A stretch of 9,215 bases of DNA from Actinomycetes bacterium (GTDB taxonomy: Bacteria > Actinomycetota > Acidimicrobiia > Acidimicrobiales > Acidimicrobiaceae): positions 1-9,215 of the forward strand of contig JAJYFP010000018.1 in assembly GCA_021790855.1 (NCBI GenBank). Reading direction: 5' to 3'. This document shows positions 1 through 5,822 of the stretch, one piece after another (positions within the stretch are counted from its first letter, which is position 1; every line of letters begins with the position of its first letter). The notes under the pieces are model-generated. The model had not been told where the DNA came from. It saw nothing but the letters and a program-made list of their open reading frames with translations, and searched no databases. Made by a program: the position numbers and the translations under genes.

Positions 1-113
1 TGAGTAGATCTTGGTTGACCGGTGACCTTGCAGGCTCTTCTCTCGGAGACCCCGAACCGTAGTCGCAGCAGCTTCACAGCGCTGCGCCTGCGATCCGGGG
101 TTAGAAGTTTCCC
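1..113 (-). CDS. IS3-family transposase orfB (integrase domain part), N-terminal fragment
   Basis: Read on the minus strand in the -1 frame relative to orfA, the bases after an in-frame TGA at 114-116 encode a peptide containing PDRRRSAVKLLRLRFGVSE, followed by RRACKVTGQPRST. This is the typical N-terminal helix-turn-helix segment that precedes the DDE (rve) domain in IS3 OrfB. The catalytic DDE residues lie beyond the left edge. No ATG, GTG or TTG with a ribosome-binding site precedes the conserved segment; the first possible start, a GTG, is already inside it. Expression is therefore expected as an OrfAB fusion through the -1 frameshift near 107-113. The fragment is cut by the window, not by mutation. 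Confidence 0.75.
50..113 (-). promoter_or_regulatory. Programmed -1 ribosomal frameshift signal of the IS
   Basis: On the minus strand the heptamer G-GGA-AAC (113 to 107) lies in the orfA zero frame, in the canonical X-XXY-YYZ form. Six bases later a strong stem-loop begins. Its outer arm is CCCCG (100-96) with CGGGG (54-50). Its inner stem pairs CGCAG (92-88) with CTGCG (68-64) and CAGC (84-81) with GCTG (72-69), with a 3-nt bulge and an 8-nt loop. Slippage moves ribosomes from orfA (which ends six bases after the heptamer) into the orfB frame. Spacing and geometry match known IS3 frameshift cassettes. The fold was drawn by hand and not computed. Confidence 0.7.
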
Positions 114-379
114 TCAGCCAACTCCTTTAACATGGCCTTGTCGAGAGACAAGTCAGCCACGATTGTCTTGAGCCTTCGGTTCTCCGCTTCGAGCTCCTTG
201 AGTCGTTTGACATCATTGGCCTTCATTCCGCCATAAGTGTTCTTCCATCTATGCCAGGTAGTCTCGGTGATGCCAAAGCTCCGAGCTACCTCAGCGACGG
301 TTTTGCCCTCGTTCAGCATCTGGTCACCCTCTGCAAGTTTTGCGATGACTTGATCTGGCGTGTGCTTCTTGCCCTTCAT
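101..379 (-). CDS. IS3-family transposase orfA (HTH/leucine zipper protein)
   Basis: This 92-residue protein is the DNA-binding subunit of an IS3-family transposase (IS407-like style). Residues 6-50 form a helix-turn-helix (EGKTVAEVARSFGIT followed by TWHRWKNTYGG), expected to bind the element's inverted repeats. Residues 58-88 (VKRLKELEAENRRLKTIV onward) form a leucine-zipper coiled coil for multimerisation. The start chosen is the ATG at 377-379, because GGGAGG lies about 7 nt upstream of it on the minus strand. A longer reading from 418 adds 13 residues but loses this site. The gene ends at TAA 101-103 and overlaps orfB in the -1 frame. In this family OrfA alone usually limits transposition and OrfAB is the active transposase. 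Confidence 0.9.
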   Translation of the reverse strand: MKGKKHTPDQVIAKLAEGDQMLNEGKTVAEVARSFGITETTWHRWKNTYGGMKANDVKRLKELEAENRRLKTIVADLSLDKAMLKELAEGNF

Positions 380-459
380 GTGATTTCCTCCCATATCTAT
401 TTTGGTCGGTCTTCTCACATTAGAGGTGGATCACATAGGGTTCACCACTCCAGTGGAGG

Positions 460-709
460 TTTACCGAAAAATTTACGTAAGCGATACAGGTCACTTTGTG
501 TGACAAACATAGCTTAAGATTTCCTGGGTGAGATAGTATTGTGAGGTGTAATGACACCCTCTTAGCCCAGGATTCATCTGTTTGCAATTCGGGCAAATGT
601 AATGTCGAGTTCAACACGCAACGACAAAAGTCTTGTAACATAGCGACGTTAGGCTGTTATTTATAGCGTTTTATTGAGGAAACGGCCACTGGAGACCAAG
701 GATAACCAG
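460..709. other. Gene-free stretch with three hairpins, upstream of lipoprotein gene
   Basis: No credible coding sequence was found between the IS end and the lipoprotein start. Three inverted repeats follow one another. The first is GTCAC (490-494) with GTGAC (500-504). The second is a two-tier structure with outer arms TCCTGGG (522-528) and CCCAGGA (566-572) enclosing GAGGTGT (543-549) paired to ACACCCTC (554-561, one bulge). The third is TTTGC (581-585) with GCAAA (593-597). None is followed by a T-run on either strand, so they do not look like simple terminators. A TTGTAA at 633-638 could be a -35 box for the downstream gene, but no good -10 follows. Confidence 0.35.
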
Positions 710-2104
710 ATGCATCGGAGACTGCTGAGGATAGCTCAAGGAATTCTGGTTCAGTGCTTGTGTGGAGCAATACTTTTTGGATGTGGTAGATCCAACACTG
801 ACGTATCAAAAACGTCAGTGTCACGGTCTGTGTCATCATCAGCTCCGAACCCCTCTTCTAGCACGGCATCTTCGACAAGTTACGCTCCTTCGCCTACGAC
901 GGATGTGTCCAGTCCGACGACATCCAATTCGGCGCCTAGCTCAATGACTTTTCTCAGTGAACCTGCAGATGGCGTGACGCCATGGCTGAGAGTCATCTCA
1001 AGTGCTTCCTCGCAGATACTGATCAATGAGTATCTGCTAACTGATCAAGCATTGATTTCAGCGCTTGTCACAGCGGCGAGACGAGGCGTGAAGGTGGACG
1101 TTATCGTCGATGGTCATCCTTATAAGGATCCCACTGCACTGAGCCAATGCCAGTCAGCTTTTGCTGGCACGGGCGTTGTTCTTCGAACGGCACCTGCACG
1201 TTTTGAAGGATCCTATAGCTTTGATCATGCTAAGTACATCGTCGTCGATCCTGGCAAGAAAGATCAAGTAGCGATACTGGGTTCGCCTAACGCGACGATA
1301 AGTGCGTTTGATGGCAGCAACGCTGAGGATGCAGTTATGACCACTGATCCTCAAGTTGTCTCTGACTTGGGCGATCTCTTTAGTGCTGACTGGAGTGGAG
1401 ATCTTGCCGGGTATAACCCACGTCAGAACCTCGTCGTCTCTCCTGGTTCCACCTCTGCGCTTGTAGACATGATCGATCTCTCAGGTCCTGTAGAGATCGC
1501 CACGGAGGAACTTGGAGACGTTCCTTTGATCTATGGCGCTATTGAGAGTCATGCTGGGACAGCTCGGGTACTCTTACCCTCTTACCTCTCATATAGCGAA
1601 CAATCATACGCTTTGCAGCTTGAACGGGCTGGTGTGCAGGTTAGGACGCTTTCTTCGGTGTACCTGCACGCCAAGCTGATAGTGACTTCTAGTGAAACAT
1701 TCGTTGGATCTCAGAACTTTTCGTATCCATCGATGATGAACAATCGGGAAGTCGGAATCATTTCCACTAATGGCGCCATTCGAGACCAGGCACTTTCGTG
1801 GTTTAACTCTATGTGGAACAATGCTGTGTCCCTCCAAGCTCAGGTGACGACCAGCATGGCTTCCACCTCAGGTACTTTAGGTCCGACAACTACCGCGCCA
1901 GCGCCATCTGTTGCAACTTCGAGCTATCCGTACATCCCCTACGGTGCCAGCGAGTCACAGGTGGAGTCTCTATGGGGTCGCCCTTTTTCAACTGGAACCG
2001 TTGTCTATGATGGATATCCCGAACTAACTTGGTCCTACCCAGGTGGTACCGTCTACTTCGGAAGCGGAGATACCGTTGTCCACGTCACAAGAGCAGCTTC
2101 GTAG
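710..2104 (+). CDS. Phospholipase D-like (HKD) lipoprotein with BamE-like C-terminal tail
   Basis: This predicted secreted lipoprotein has 464 residues. The ATG at 710 was chosen because AAGGA sits 7 nt upstream; an in-frame TTG at 674 has no such site. The N-terminus is a lipoprotein signal: MHRRLLR, a hydrophobic run, then LFGC with Cys25 as the lipidated residue. A Ser/Thr/Pro-rich linker covers about 28-78. Two phospholipase D-type halves follow. The first has HxKx4D at His173, Lys175, Asp180, followed by GSPN. The second has His320 and Lys322, but Ser327 replaces the aspartate, followed by GSQNFS and NNREVGI. A second Ser/Thr linker leads to residues 411-464, GASESQVESLWGRPFS then a W-Y-G-Y-F pattern, resembling BamE/SmpA-type domains. 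The family hydrolyses or transfers phosphodiester bonds in lipids or nucleic acids. The actual substrate is unknown, and activity is uncertain given the lost aspartate. Confidence 0.75.
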   Translation: MHRRLLRIAQGILVQCLCGAILFGCGRSNTDVSKTSVSRSVSSSAPNPSSSTASSTSYAPSPTTDVSSPTTSNSAPSSMTFLSEPADGVTPWLRVISSASSQILINEYLLTDQALISALVTAARRGVKVDVIVDGHPYKDPTALSQCQSAFAGTGVVLRTAPARFEGSYSFDHAKYIVVDPGKKDQVAILGSPNATISAFDGSNAEDAVMTTDPQVVSDLGDLFSADWSGDLAGYNPRQNLVVSPGSTSALVDMIDLSGPVEIATEELGDVPLIYGAIESHAGTARVLLPSYLSYSEQSYALQLERAGVQVRTLSSVYLHAKLIVTSSETFVGSQNFSYPSMMNNREVGIISTNGAIRDQALSWFNSMWNNAVSLQAQVTTSMASTSGTLGPTTTAPAPSVATSSYPYIPYGASESQVESLWGRPFSTGTVVYDGYPELTWSYPGGTVYFGSGDTVVHVTRAAS

Positions 2105-2127
2105 TTGTCGTCCTGGTGCCGTTTGAT

Positions 2128-2155
2128 GACTTATCTTCTTTCGAGGAGATAGGTC
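2128..2155 (+). terminator. Terminator-like hairpin after lipoprotein gene (no T-run)
   Basis: A 12-bp stem (arms 2128-2139 and 2144-2155, with two G-T wobbles) is capped by TTCG, a stable tetraloop type, 24 nt after the lipoprotein stop codon. It is not followed by a run of T, so intrinsic termination is doubtful. Part of the left arm (2132-2141) can instead pair perfectly over 10 bp with AAAGAAGATA at 2201-2210, so two exclusive folds are possible. Whether this ends the upstream transcript or belongs to the tyrS leader cannot be told. Confidence 0.35.
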
Positions 2156-2366
2156 TTAGAGTATGACTCAACTTGGCTGAGTAAACGTGAGCGTCTAAAT
2201 AAAGAAGATACCGTGCTGGCGTTTGTTCGTGCTGGAAAGGATCGCTATGGGAGTCGATGTGTACCTAAGCTGCGCCCATCCACTCCAGATATATGAGATA
2301 AGCTGGTAGTATGTCTGAAACGTGAGTTTGACCTTTACGGAGTTACGAAGTTGAGAGAGTTGGTAG
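2156..2366 (+). promoter_or_regulatory. Untranslated region / possible leader of tyrS
   Basis: No gene of ordinary size fits here. The region contains ACTCA (2166-2170) paired with TGAGT (2178-2182), and the AAAGAAGATA that can open the upstream hairpin. It also has a 20-codon reading frame at 2247-2309 and a small hairpin just before tyrS (GTC 2313-2315 and AAAC 2318-2321 against GTTTGAC 2326-2332, loop GTGA). I looked for the conserved T-box core (GGGTGGNACCGCG), which would be expected for a tRNA-sensing aminoacyl-tRNA synthetase leader, and did not find it. No convincing -35/-10 pair was identified. TTGGCT at 2173 with TAAATA 17 nt downstream is the closest, but is weak. Confidence 0.3.
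2247..2309 (+). CDS. Possible 20-codon upstream ORF in tyrS leader
   Basis: An ATG at 2247 preceded by AAGGA (2237-2241, 5 nt spacing) opens a 20-codon frame ending at TAG 2307-2309. The peptide is MGVDVYLSCAHPLQIYEISW. It contains two tyrosine codons, which would suit a leader peptide for a tyrosine-related gene, but two in twenty is not decisive. The arrangement lacks a clear terminator/antiterminator pair between it and tyrS. It may be chance. Confidence 0.2.
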   Translation: MGVDVYLSCAHPLQIYEISW

Positions 2367-3641
2367 ATGAGTCTTTCTAAGGACCTAAAAGATCGAGGTG
2401 TGATTTACCAGATGAGCTCTTCCGAGCTTGAAAATATCCTGGACAACACTAAAACCTCAATATACGTGGGATTTGATCCCAGTGCAGACTCTTTGACGGT
2501 GGGGAACTTGCTTCAGATAGTCACTATGCGTCGGCTGCAACTGTATGGCCATCGCCCAATTTTCGTTGCTGGCGGCGCAACTGGTATGATTGGAGATCCC
2601 TCGGGAAGGTCTTCTGAGCGTAATTTGCTTTCTGAGGATCAACTTCAACACAACTTAGCATCGATTTCAGAGCAGCTGCACCGCTACTTGGACTTTGACG
2701 CCGGACAGCAAAGCGATGCTCTTTTGGTAGACAATGCAACCTGGTTTTCTCAAATGAGGTTGCTGGACTTTTTAAGAGATGTGGGCAAGTACTTTAACAT
2801 CTCTCCCATGTTGCAGAAAGACTCCATTCGAAATCGTCTAGGAGAGGGAGCGTCTCTTTCCTATACTGAGTTTTCGTATATGCTGTTGCAAGCGTACGAC
2901 TTTTATCAACTCTCGTTACCTCCTTATAACGTGGAGATTCAATTTGGTGGATCAGATCAATGGGCAAACATTGTATCTGGTATCGACTACATACGTCGAG
3001 TGTCGGGCAAGGGAGTTTTTGGGATGACTACTCCGCTTGTGACGAAAGCAGATGGTACGAAGTTTGGAAAGTCCGAGGGCAACGCTGTCTGGCTAGATCC
3101 CGCGAAAAGCTCGCCCTATGAGATGTATCAGTTCTTTGTAAGATCTGAGGACGCCATGGTGGGAACGTACCTGAGATACTTCACTTTCTTGGATCTTCAG
3201 GAGATACAGGAACTTGAAAAAGATGTAGCTGCATCTGCAGACAAGAGGCGAGCTCACCATAGGTTGGCGTACTGCGTCGTAAGTTTTGTGCATGGAGAGG
3301 CGGAAGCTCGCAAGGCGGAACAAGCTTCATCTGTTTTGTACTCCGACAGTCTCAAGAGCGTTACAAAAGAGGTTCTCTTGTTGGCGTTGAGTGAGGCGCC
3401 GAGCATCGAGGTCCCAAGCTCAGTGTTCGACTCGCTTTCTGACCCAGTCGAGCTGGTAGCTCTCAGCCCTCTTGTAAAGTCAAAAAGCGAGGCACGCAGG
3501 ACCATTAGTCAGGGAGGTCTATATGTCAACGATGAAAGGGTCGGAGTTGACCGAAAGATTTCTCAAAGCGATCTCCTCTTTGGCGATACAATGGTGCTTC
3601 GTAGAGGGAAAAAAGAGTACTGCCTGGTGCGAATACTTTGA
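2367..3641 (+). CDS. tyrS: Tyrosine--tRNA ligase (TyrRS)
   Basis: This cytoplasmic class I aminoacyl-tRNA synthetase charges tRNA-Tyr with tyrosine using ATP. The 424 residues match the E. coli/Bacillus-type enzyme over its full length, so the ATG at 2367 (GAGAG 7 nt upstream) is well placed. The catalytic Rossmann domain holds GGATGMIGDPSG (69-80), the tyrosine pocket FSYMLLQAYDF (169-179; Tyr171, Gln175, Asp178), GGSDQW (194-199) and the KMSKS-type loop KFGKS (232-236). An S4 RNA-binding domain fills about 360-420 and ends LRRGKKEYCLV. The oddity is the HIGH region. The usual pattern DPTADSLHIGH reads DPSADSLTVGN, so Ser39, Thr44 and Asn47 replace the threonine and two histidines that stabilise ATP in the transition state of the Bacillus enzyme. 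The gene stands alone, convergent with rnd. Confidence 0.95.
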   Translation: MSLSKDLKDRGVIYQMSSSELENILDNTKTSIYVGFDPSADSLTVGNLLQIVTMRRLQLYGHRPIFVAGGATGMIGDPSGRSSERNLLSEDQLQHNLASISEQLHRYLDFDAGQQSDALLVDNATWFSQMRLLDFLRDVGKYFNISPMLQKDSIRNRLGEGASLSYTEFSYMLLQAYDFYQLSLPPYNVEIQFGGSDQWANIVSGIDYIRRVSGKGVFGMTTPLVTKADGTKFGKSEGNAVWLDPAKSSPYEMYQFFVRSEDAMVGTYLRYFTFLDLQEIQELEKDVAASADKRRAHHRLAYCVVSFVHGEAEARKAEQASSVLYSDSLKSVTKEVLLLALSEAPSIEVPSSVFDSLSDPVELVALSPLVKSKSEARRTISQGGLYVNDERVGVDRKISQSDLLFGDTMVLRRGKKEYCLVRIL

Positions 3642-3736
3642 GATCCCATGAGGCGGGGCATTCCAAAGCGTAGTGCTGGCCTGTGTTGAGTGAAGTACAG
3701 ATAATAATAAAATAAATAGATATAGTCGGAGCATAG

Positions 3737-3754
3737 GAGCATCTTTGGATGCTC
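3737..3754. terminator. Hairpin between convergent tyrS and rnd, possible bidirectional terminator
   Basis: A perfect 7-bp stem, GAGCATC (3737-3743) with GATGCTC (3748-3754) and loop TTTG, lies 96 nt past the tyrS stop and 44 nt past the rnd stop. Being symmetric, it could serve both genes. Neither side has an immediate T-run; an A/T-rich stretch lies at about 3700-3724. A partial direct copy, GGAGCAT, immediately precedes the left arm and could compete for the right arm. Confidence 0.45.
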
Positions 3755-3797
3755 AGTGATAAAGTAAGCGCGTGAAAAGGTCTCTGAGATGCTGCTA

Positions 3798-4991
3798 TTA
3801 TCCGCGAGGAACTATCTCTAATGCCTCTCGCCCTTGGATCTCAATAGCCGAGCGTCCTTCGATGAGGGCCATAATCTCTTTGCCGACAAGTTCATACCTC
3901 CATCCGTTGCGCAGGCGAGCACTCTCTTTATTGGTCAGAAGATCCTGTATGTCATCTTTGGAACTTACAATTACCGCGTCGATCTGACACTTCTGAGCAA
4001 CGGACGTGACCCAGGCTTGGCATAACTGTACCAAAGGTGTTAGATGTTTTGGATAAGGAGTGTTATCGCTTACGGACTCCGTAGGCAGATTCGATGCAAG
4101 CCCCTCTTTTATGGTGTGCATGATCTCCATCTGCATCTTGGTGCTCATCCTCTTGGCATCTACCCCTCTGAGGTTTAGCATCACATCTAAAGAGCGTGGC
4201 TTGGCATGGGCTATTGTGGCTACCGCCAAATCTGAAAGCACATATCTACAAGGAATATCATTTTCTCTTGCAGTGAGTTCTCGCCAAGCACCAAGTGCGC
4301 GGGCTACTCTTTTTGACTGCTCGTCTAGAGTGCGACACTCCTTTATCTTGAGCCAAGCTAGCTCTGGTTCTACGAACTTGTGTTGTCTTTCTAAAGTTCT
4401 CTGGAGTTCTTCGTCCACCCATCTGACCCGGCCGAGTCGCAAGAGTTCTTTGTTGATAGCGTCGCGAAGGCTATGCAGATATACGACATCTGTGCATGCA
4501 TAGTCGACTTGCCCTTTGCTTAGGGGTCTCACAGTCCAGTCAGAGAACCTGTCGGCTTTTTGTACCTTTACTCCTAAGAACTTTTCCAAAAGTGTTCCAA
4601 GTCCTGCTCGGGCGGTTCCCAAGAAGGCTGCTGCTATCTGTGTATCATACAATCGGGACGGAATGACTCCTACGGATCGTTCAAGTATCGCAAGATCCTG
4701 GTCAAAGGCGTGAAAGATAAACTCTATGTTGCTTTCAAAAAGAGGTAGAAGTAGCTTGAGTTCTACTCTGAAGGGGTCTATCAGCGCTACCTCGCCAGAG
4801 TCTCGTGCAACTTGAACTAACGCTAGCCTTGGATAGTACGTCTTTTCTCTGTGAAACTCAGTATCTATAGCCAACGAGTTGTCGTGAATCAGAGTTTCTA
4901 CAAGGTTGCATAGGGCGTCGTCTGTGTCAATCCAAAACGCCTTAGAAGTTCTGCCCTCAATGTCGAGACCAAGTAACCTTTTCGATGCCAT
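3798..4991 (-). CDS. rnd: Ribonuclease D
   Basis: This 3'-5' exoribonuclease of the DEDDy family is involved in tRNA 3'-end maturation and RNA turnover in the cytoplasm. All five catalytic residues are visible. Exo I DTEFHRE has Asp43 and Glu45. Exo II FHAFDQDL has Asp99. Exo III DYACTDVVYL has Tyr164 and Asp168. The linking segments LYDTQIAAAFLG (114-125) and DRFSDWTVRPLSKGQ (147-161) are typical of RNase D. An HRDC nucleic-acid-binding domain follows at about 208-296 (ELAWLKIKECRTLDEQ onward), with a more degenerate second HRDC-like region at about 315-395. The length, 397 residues, is close to the E. coli enzyme (375). The ATG at 4989-4991 has no Shine-Dalgarno site but sits exactly where transcription should begin from the promoter at 4999-5028, implying a leaderless mRNA. 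It is divergent from the HIT gene. Confidence 0.93.
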   Translation of the reverse strand: MASKRLLGLDIEGRTSKAFWIDTDDALCNLVETLIHDNSLAIDTEFHREKTYYPRLALVQVARDSGEVALIDPFRVELKLLLPLFESNIEFIFHAFDQDLAILERSVGVIPSRLYDTQIAAAFLGTARAGLGTLLEKFLGVKVQKADRFSDWTVRPLSKGQVDYACTDVVYLHSLRDAINKELLRLGRVRWVDEELQRTLERQHKFVEPELAWLKIKECRTLDEQSKRVARALGAWRELTARENDIPCRYVLSDLAVATIAHAKPRSLDVMLNLRGVDAKRMSTKMQMEIMHTIKEGLASNLPTESVSDNTPYPKHLTPLVQLCQAWVTSVAQKCQIDAVIVSSKDDIQDLLTNKESARLRNGWRYELVGKEIMALIEGRSAIEIQGREALEIVPRG

Positions 4992-4998
4992 CTGTTCA

Positions 4999-5028
4999 AT
5001 TATGTTATTTTATGCACTCTGAGATCAA
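4999..5028 (-). promoter_or_regulatory. Promoter for leaderless rnd transcript
   Basis: Read on the minus strand, a -35 TTGATC (5028-5023) and a -10 CATAAT (5004-4999) are separated by 18 nt. Seven bases later comes the rnd ATG, so the expected transcription start coincides with the A of the start codon. This fits the lack of a ribosome-binding site and the common use of leaderless mRNAs in Actinobacteria. Confidence 0.55.
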
Positions 5029-5093
5029 GTTACGTCTAGATATATCTGAAGAGGTGTTCTAATCGATAGTTGATATTCCTTGGAGTGTGACCC

Positions 5094-5504
5094 TTGTACA
5101 GATGCGTGTTCTGCGAGATTGTGAGTAAGCGCCAAAAGGCGGACTTTGTCTACGAAGACGATGTTGCAGTGGCGTTCTTGGATAAGTCCCCACTCGTTCT
5201 TGGTCACGTCTTAGTGGTTCCTAAAACGCACTATGAAAACTTATTTGTACTTCCTGATGACATGACTAGAGAGTATTTTGTGGTTGTCCAACGACTTGCA
5301 GTTGCGGTCATGAAAGGATGCGGTAGTCAGGGAACATTACTATTAAACAACAATGTGGTGAGTCAATCGGTCCCTCATCTTCATTGTCATGTTATTCCAC
5401 GATCTAAAGGTGACGGCTTTAAGGGCCTTTTCTGGCCCCGCCATCGCTATGGAGAAGGAGAGGCTGAGTTGTACGTCTCTAAGATCGCTCGTTATCTTCG
5501 TTAG
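5094..5504 (+). CDS. HIT-family nucleotide hydrolase/transferase
   Basis: This 136-residue histidine-triad protein is expected to hydrolyse or transfer nucleotidyl groups from dinucleotides or nucleoside phosphoramidates. The active-site triad is HLHCH (His95, His97, His99) followed by VIPR. Upstream are the family patterns FLDKSPLVLGHVLVVPKTHY (28-47) and LLLNNN (82-87). A zinc site is suggested by CVFC (Cys4, Cys7) with His46. The start is TTG 5094: GGAG lies 8 nt upstream, an in-frame TGA at 5088-5090 rules out anything longer, and a later start would remove the CxxC. It is divergent from rnd. The last 26 nt overlap the 3' end of the opposite-strand 78-aa gene. The exact substrate cannot be read from the sequence. 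Confidence 0.88.
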   Translation: MYRCVFCEIVSKRQKADFVYEDDVAVAFLDKSPLVLGHVLVVPKTHYENLFVLPDDMTREYFVVVQRLAVAVMKGCGSQGTLLLNNNVVSQSVPHLHCHVIPRSKGDGFKGLFWPRHRYGEGEAELYVSKIARYLR

Positions 5505-5715
5505 GTCTTAAATCGACCGTTATGGTCAAAATACCGTTGTCTAAAGTCGCTTGCCCATCGGCAATAATAGAAAAATCGAAGTAATCGAGGCGAGCTTGTT
5601 CGACGAATCTACGCCTCTCTTGTCCTTCGACAGGTGGAATCTGGCGCGCCTTTACCGCCTCGGCTCGCAACTTGAAGCGGTCTAGCATCTCATTTGGGTC
5701 GAATGCTTCTTCCAT
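5479..5715 (-). CDS. Conserved-looking small protein of unknown function (78 aa)
   Basis: I do not recognise a named domain. The protein has an amphipathic, charged N-terminal half (FDPNEMLDRFKLRAEAVKAR, 5-24), then PPVEGQERRRFVEQARLDY (27-45), then a probable beta hairpin (DFSIIADGQATLDNGILTI, 47-65) ending VDLRP. The style is that of small cytosolic actinobacterial proteins often found beside housekeeping genes, which is impression rather than a search result. It starts at ATG 5713-5715 with no clear ribosome-binding site and an A/T-rich upstream, so it may be leaderless, though I see no good -10. Its stop lies inside the end of the HIT gene (26-nt tail-to-tail overlap), leaving no room for a separate terminator. 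Confidence 0.65.
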   Translation of the reverse strand: MEEAFDPNEMLDRFKLRAEAVKARQIPPVEGQERRRFVEQARLDYFDFSIIADGQATLDNGILTITVDLRPNEDNERS

Positions 5716-5822
5716 ATAAGAAAAACGTTAGTAGCTAAGACAGTCAATGAAGCCTAATATATGGAATTACAAGTGACCAATGTGCGTTTAAGTTGTTACA
5801 TAAGTTTTGCGTAGATCCAGCG

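Larger units (their letters stand above)
1..455 (-). mobile_element. IS3-family insertion sequence, partial (5' half)
   Basis: The element consists of a complete orfA (101-379) and the start of orfB (from about 113 to beyond position 1), both on the minus strand, in the overlapping two-frame arrangement of IS3-family elements. The rest of orfB and the far end lie outside the window, so the terminal inverted repeats cannot be compared and the near end is only approximate. IS3 elements start 5'-TG. On the minus strand, candidate TG starts lie at about 452 (TGGAGTGGTGAACC) and 444 (TGAACCCTATG). A near-palindrome (CCACT-CC-AGTGG, 445-456) straddles this region. No target duplication can be tested. 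The visible part shows no stop or frameshift that would mark it as dead. Confidence 0.75.

Noticed and set aside
380..418. Longer orfA starting at 418
   Set aside because: The ATG at 377-379 has a strong GGGAGG site and matches the usual IS3 OrfA start; the extra residues look like translated leader.
251..517. 88-codon plus-strand frame across the IS orfA
   Set aside because: It runs antisense to a clear transposase gene, crosses the IS boundary and has no recognisable protein features.
674..709. TTG start for the lipoprotein 36 nt upstream
   Set aside because: No ribosome-binding site; the ATG at 710 has AAGGA at good spacing and gives a compact lipoprotein signal peptide.
2105..2366. T-box riboswitch ahead of tyrS
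   Set aside because: The conserved T-box bulge sequence and the usual stem I motifs were not found on reading the region.
4060..4503. 147-codon plus-strand frame inside rnd
   Set aside because: It is antisense to the fully motif-supported RNase D; its composition is that of a mirrored coding strand and no start site is evident.
5038..5047. Perfect palindrome AGATATATCT in the rnd/HIT divergent region
   Set aside because: Ten A/T-rich bases are easily produced by chance, and it does not overlap the identified rnd promoter.
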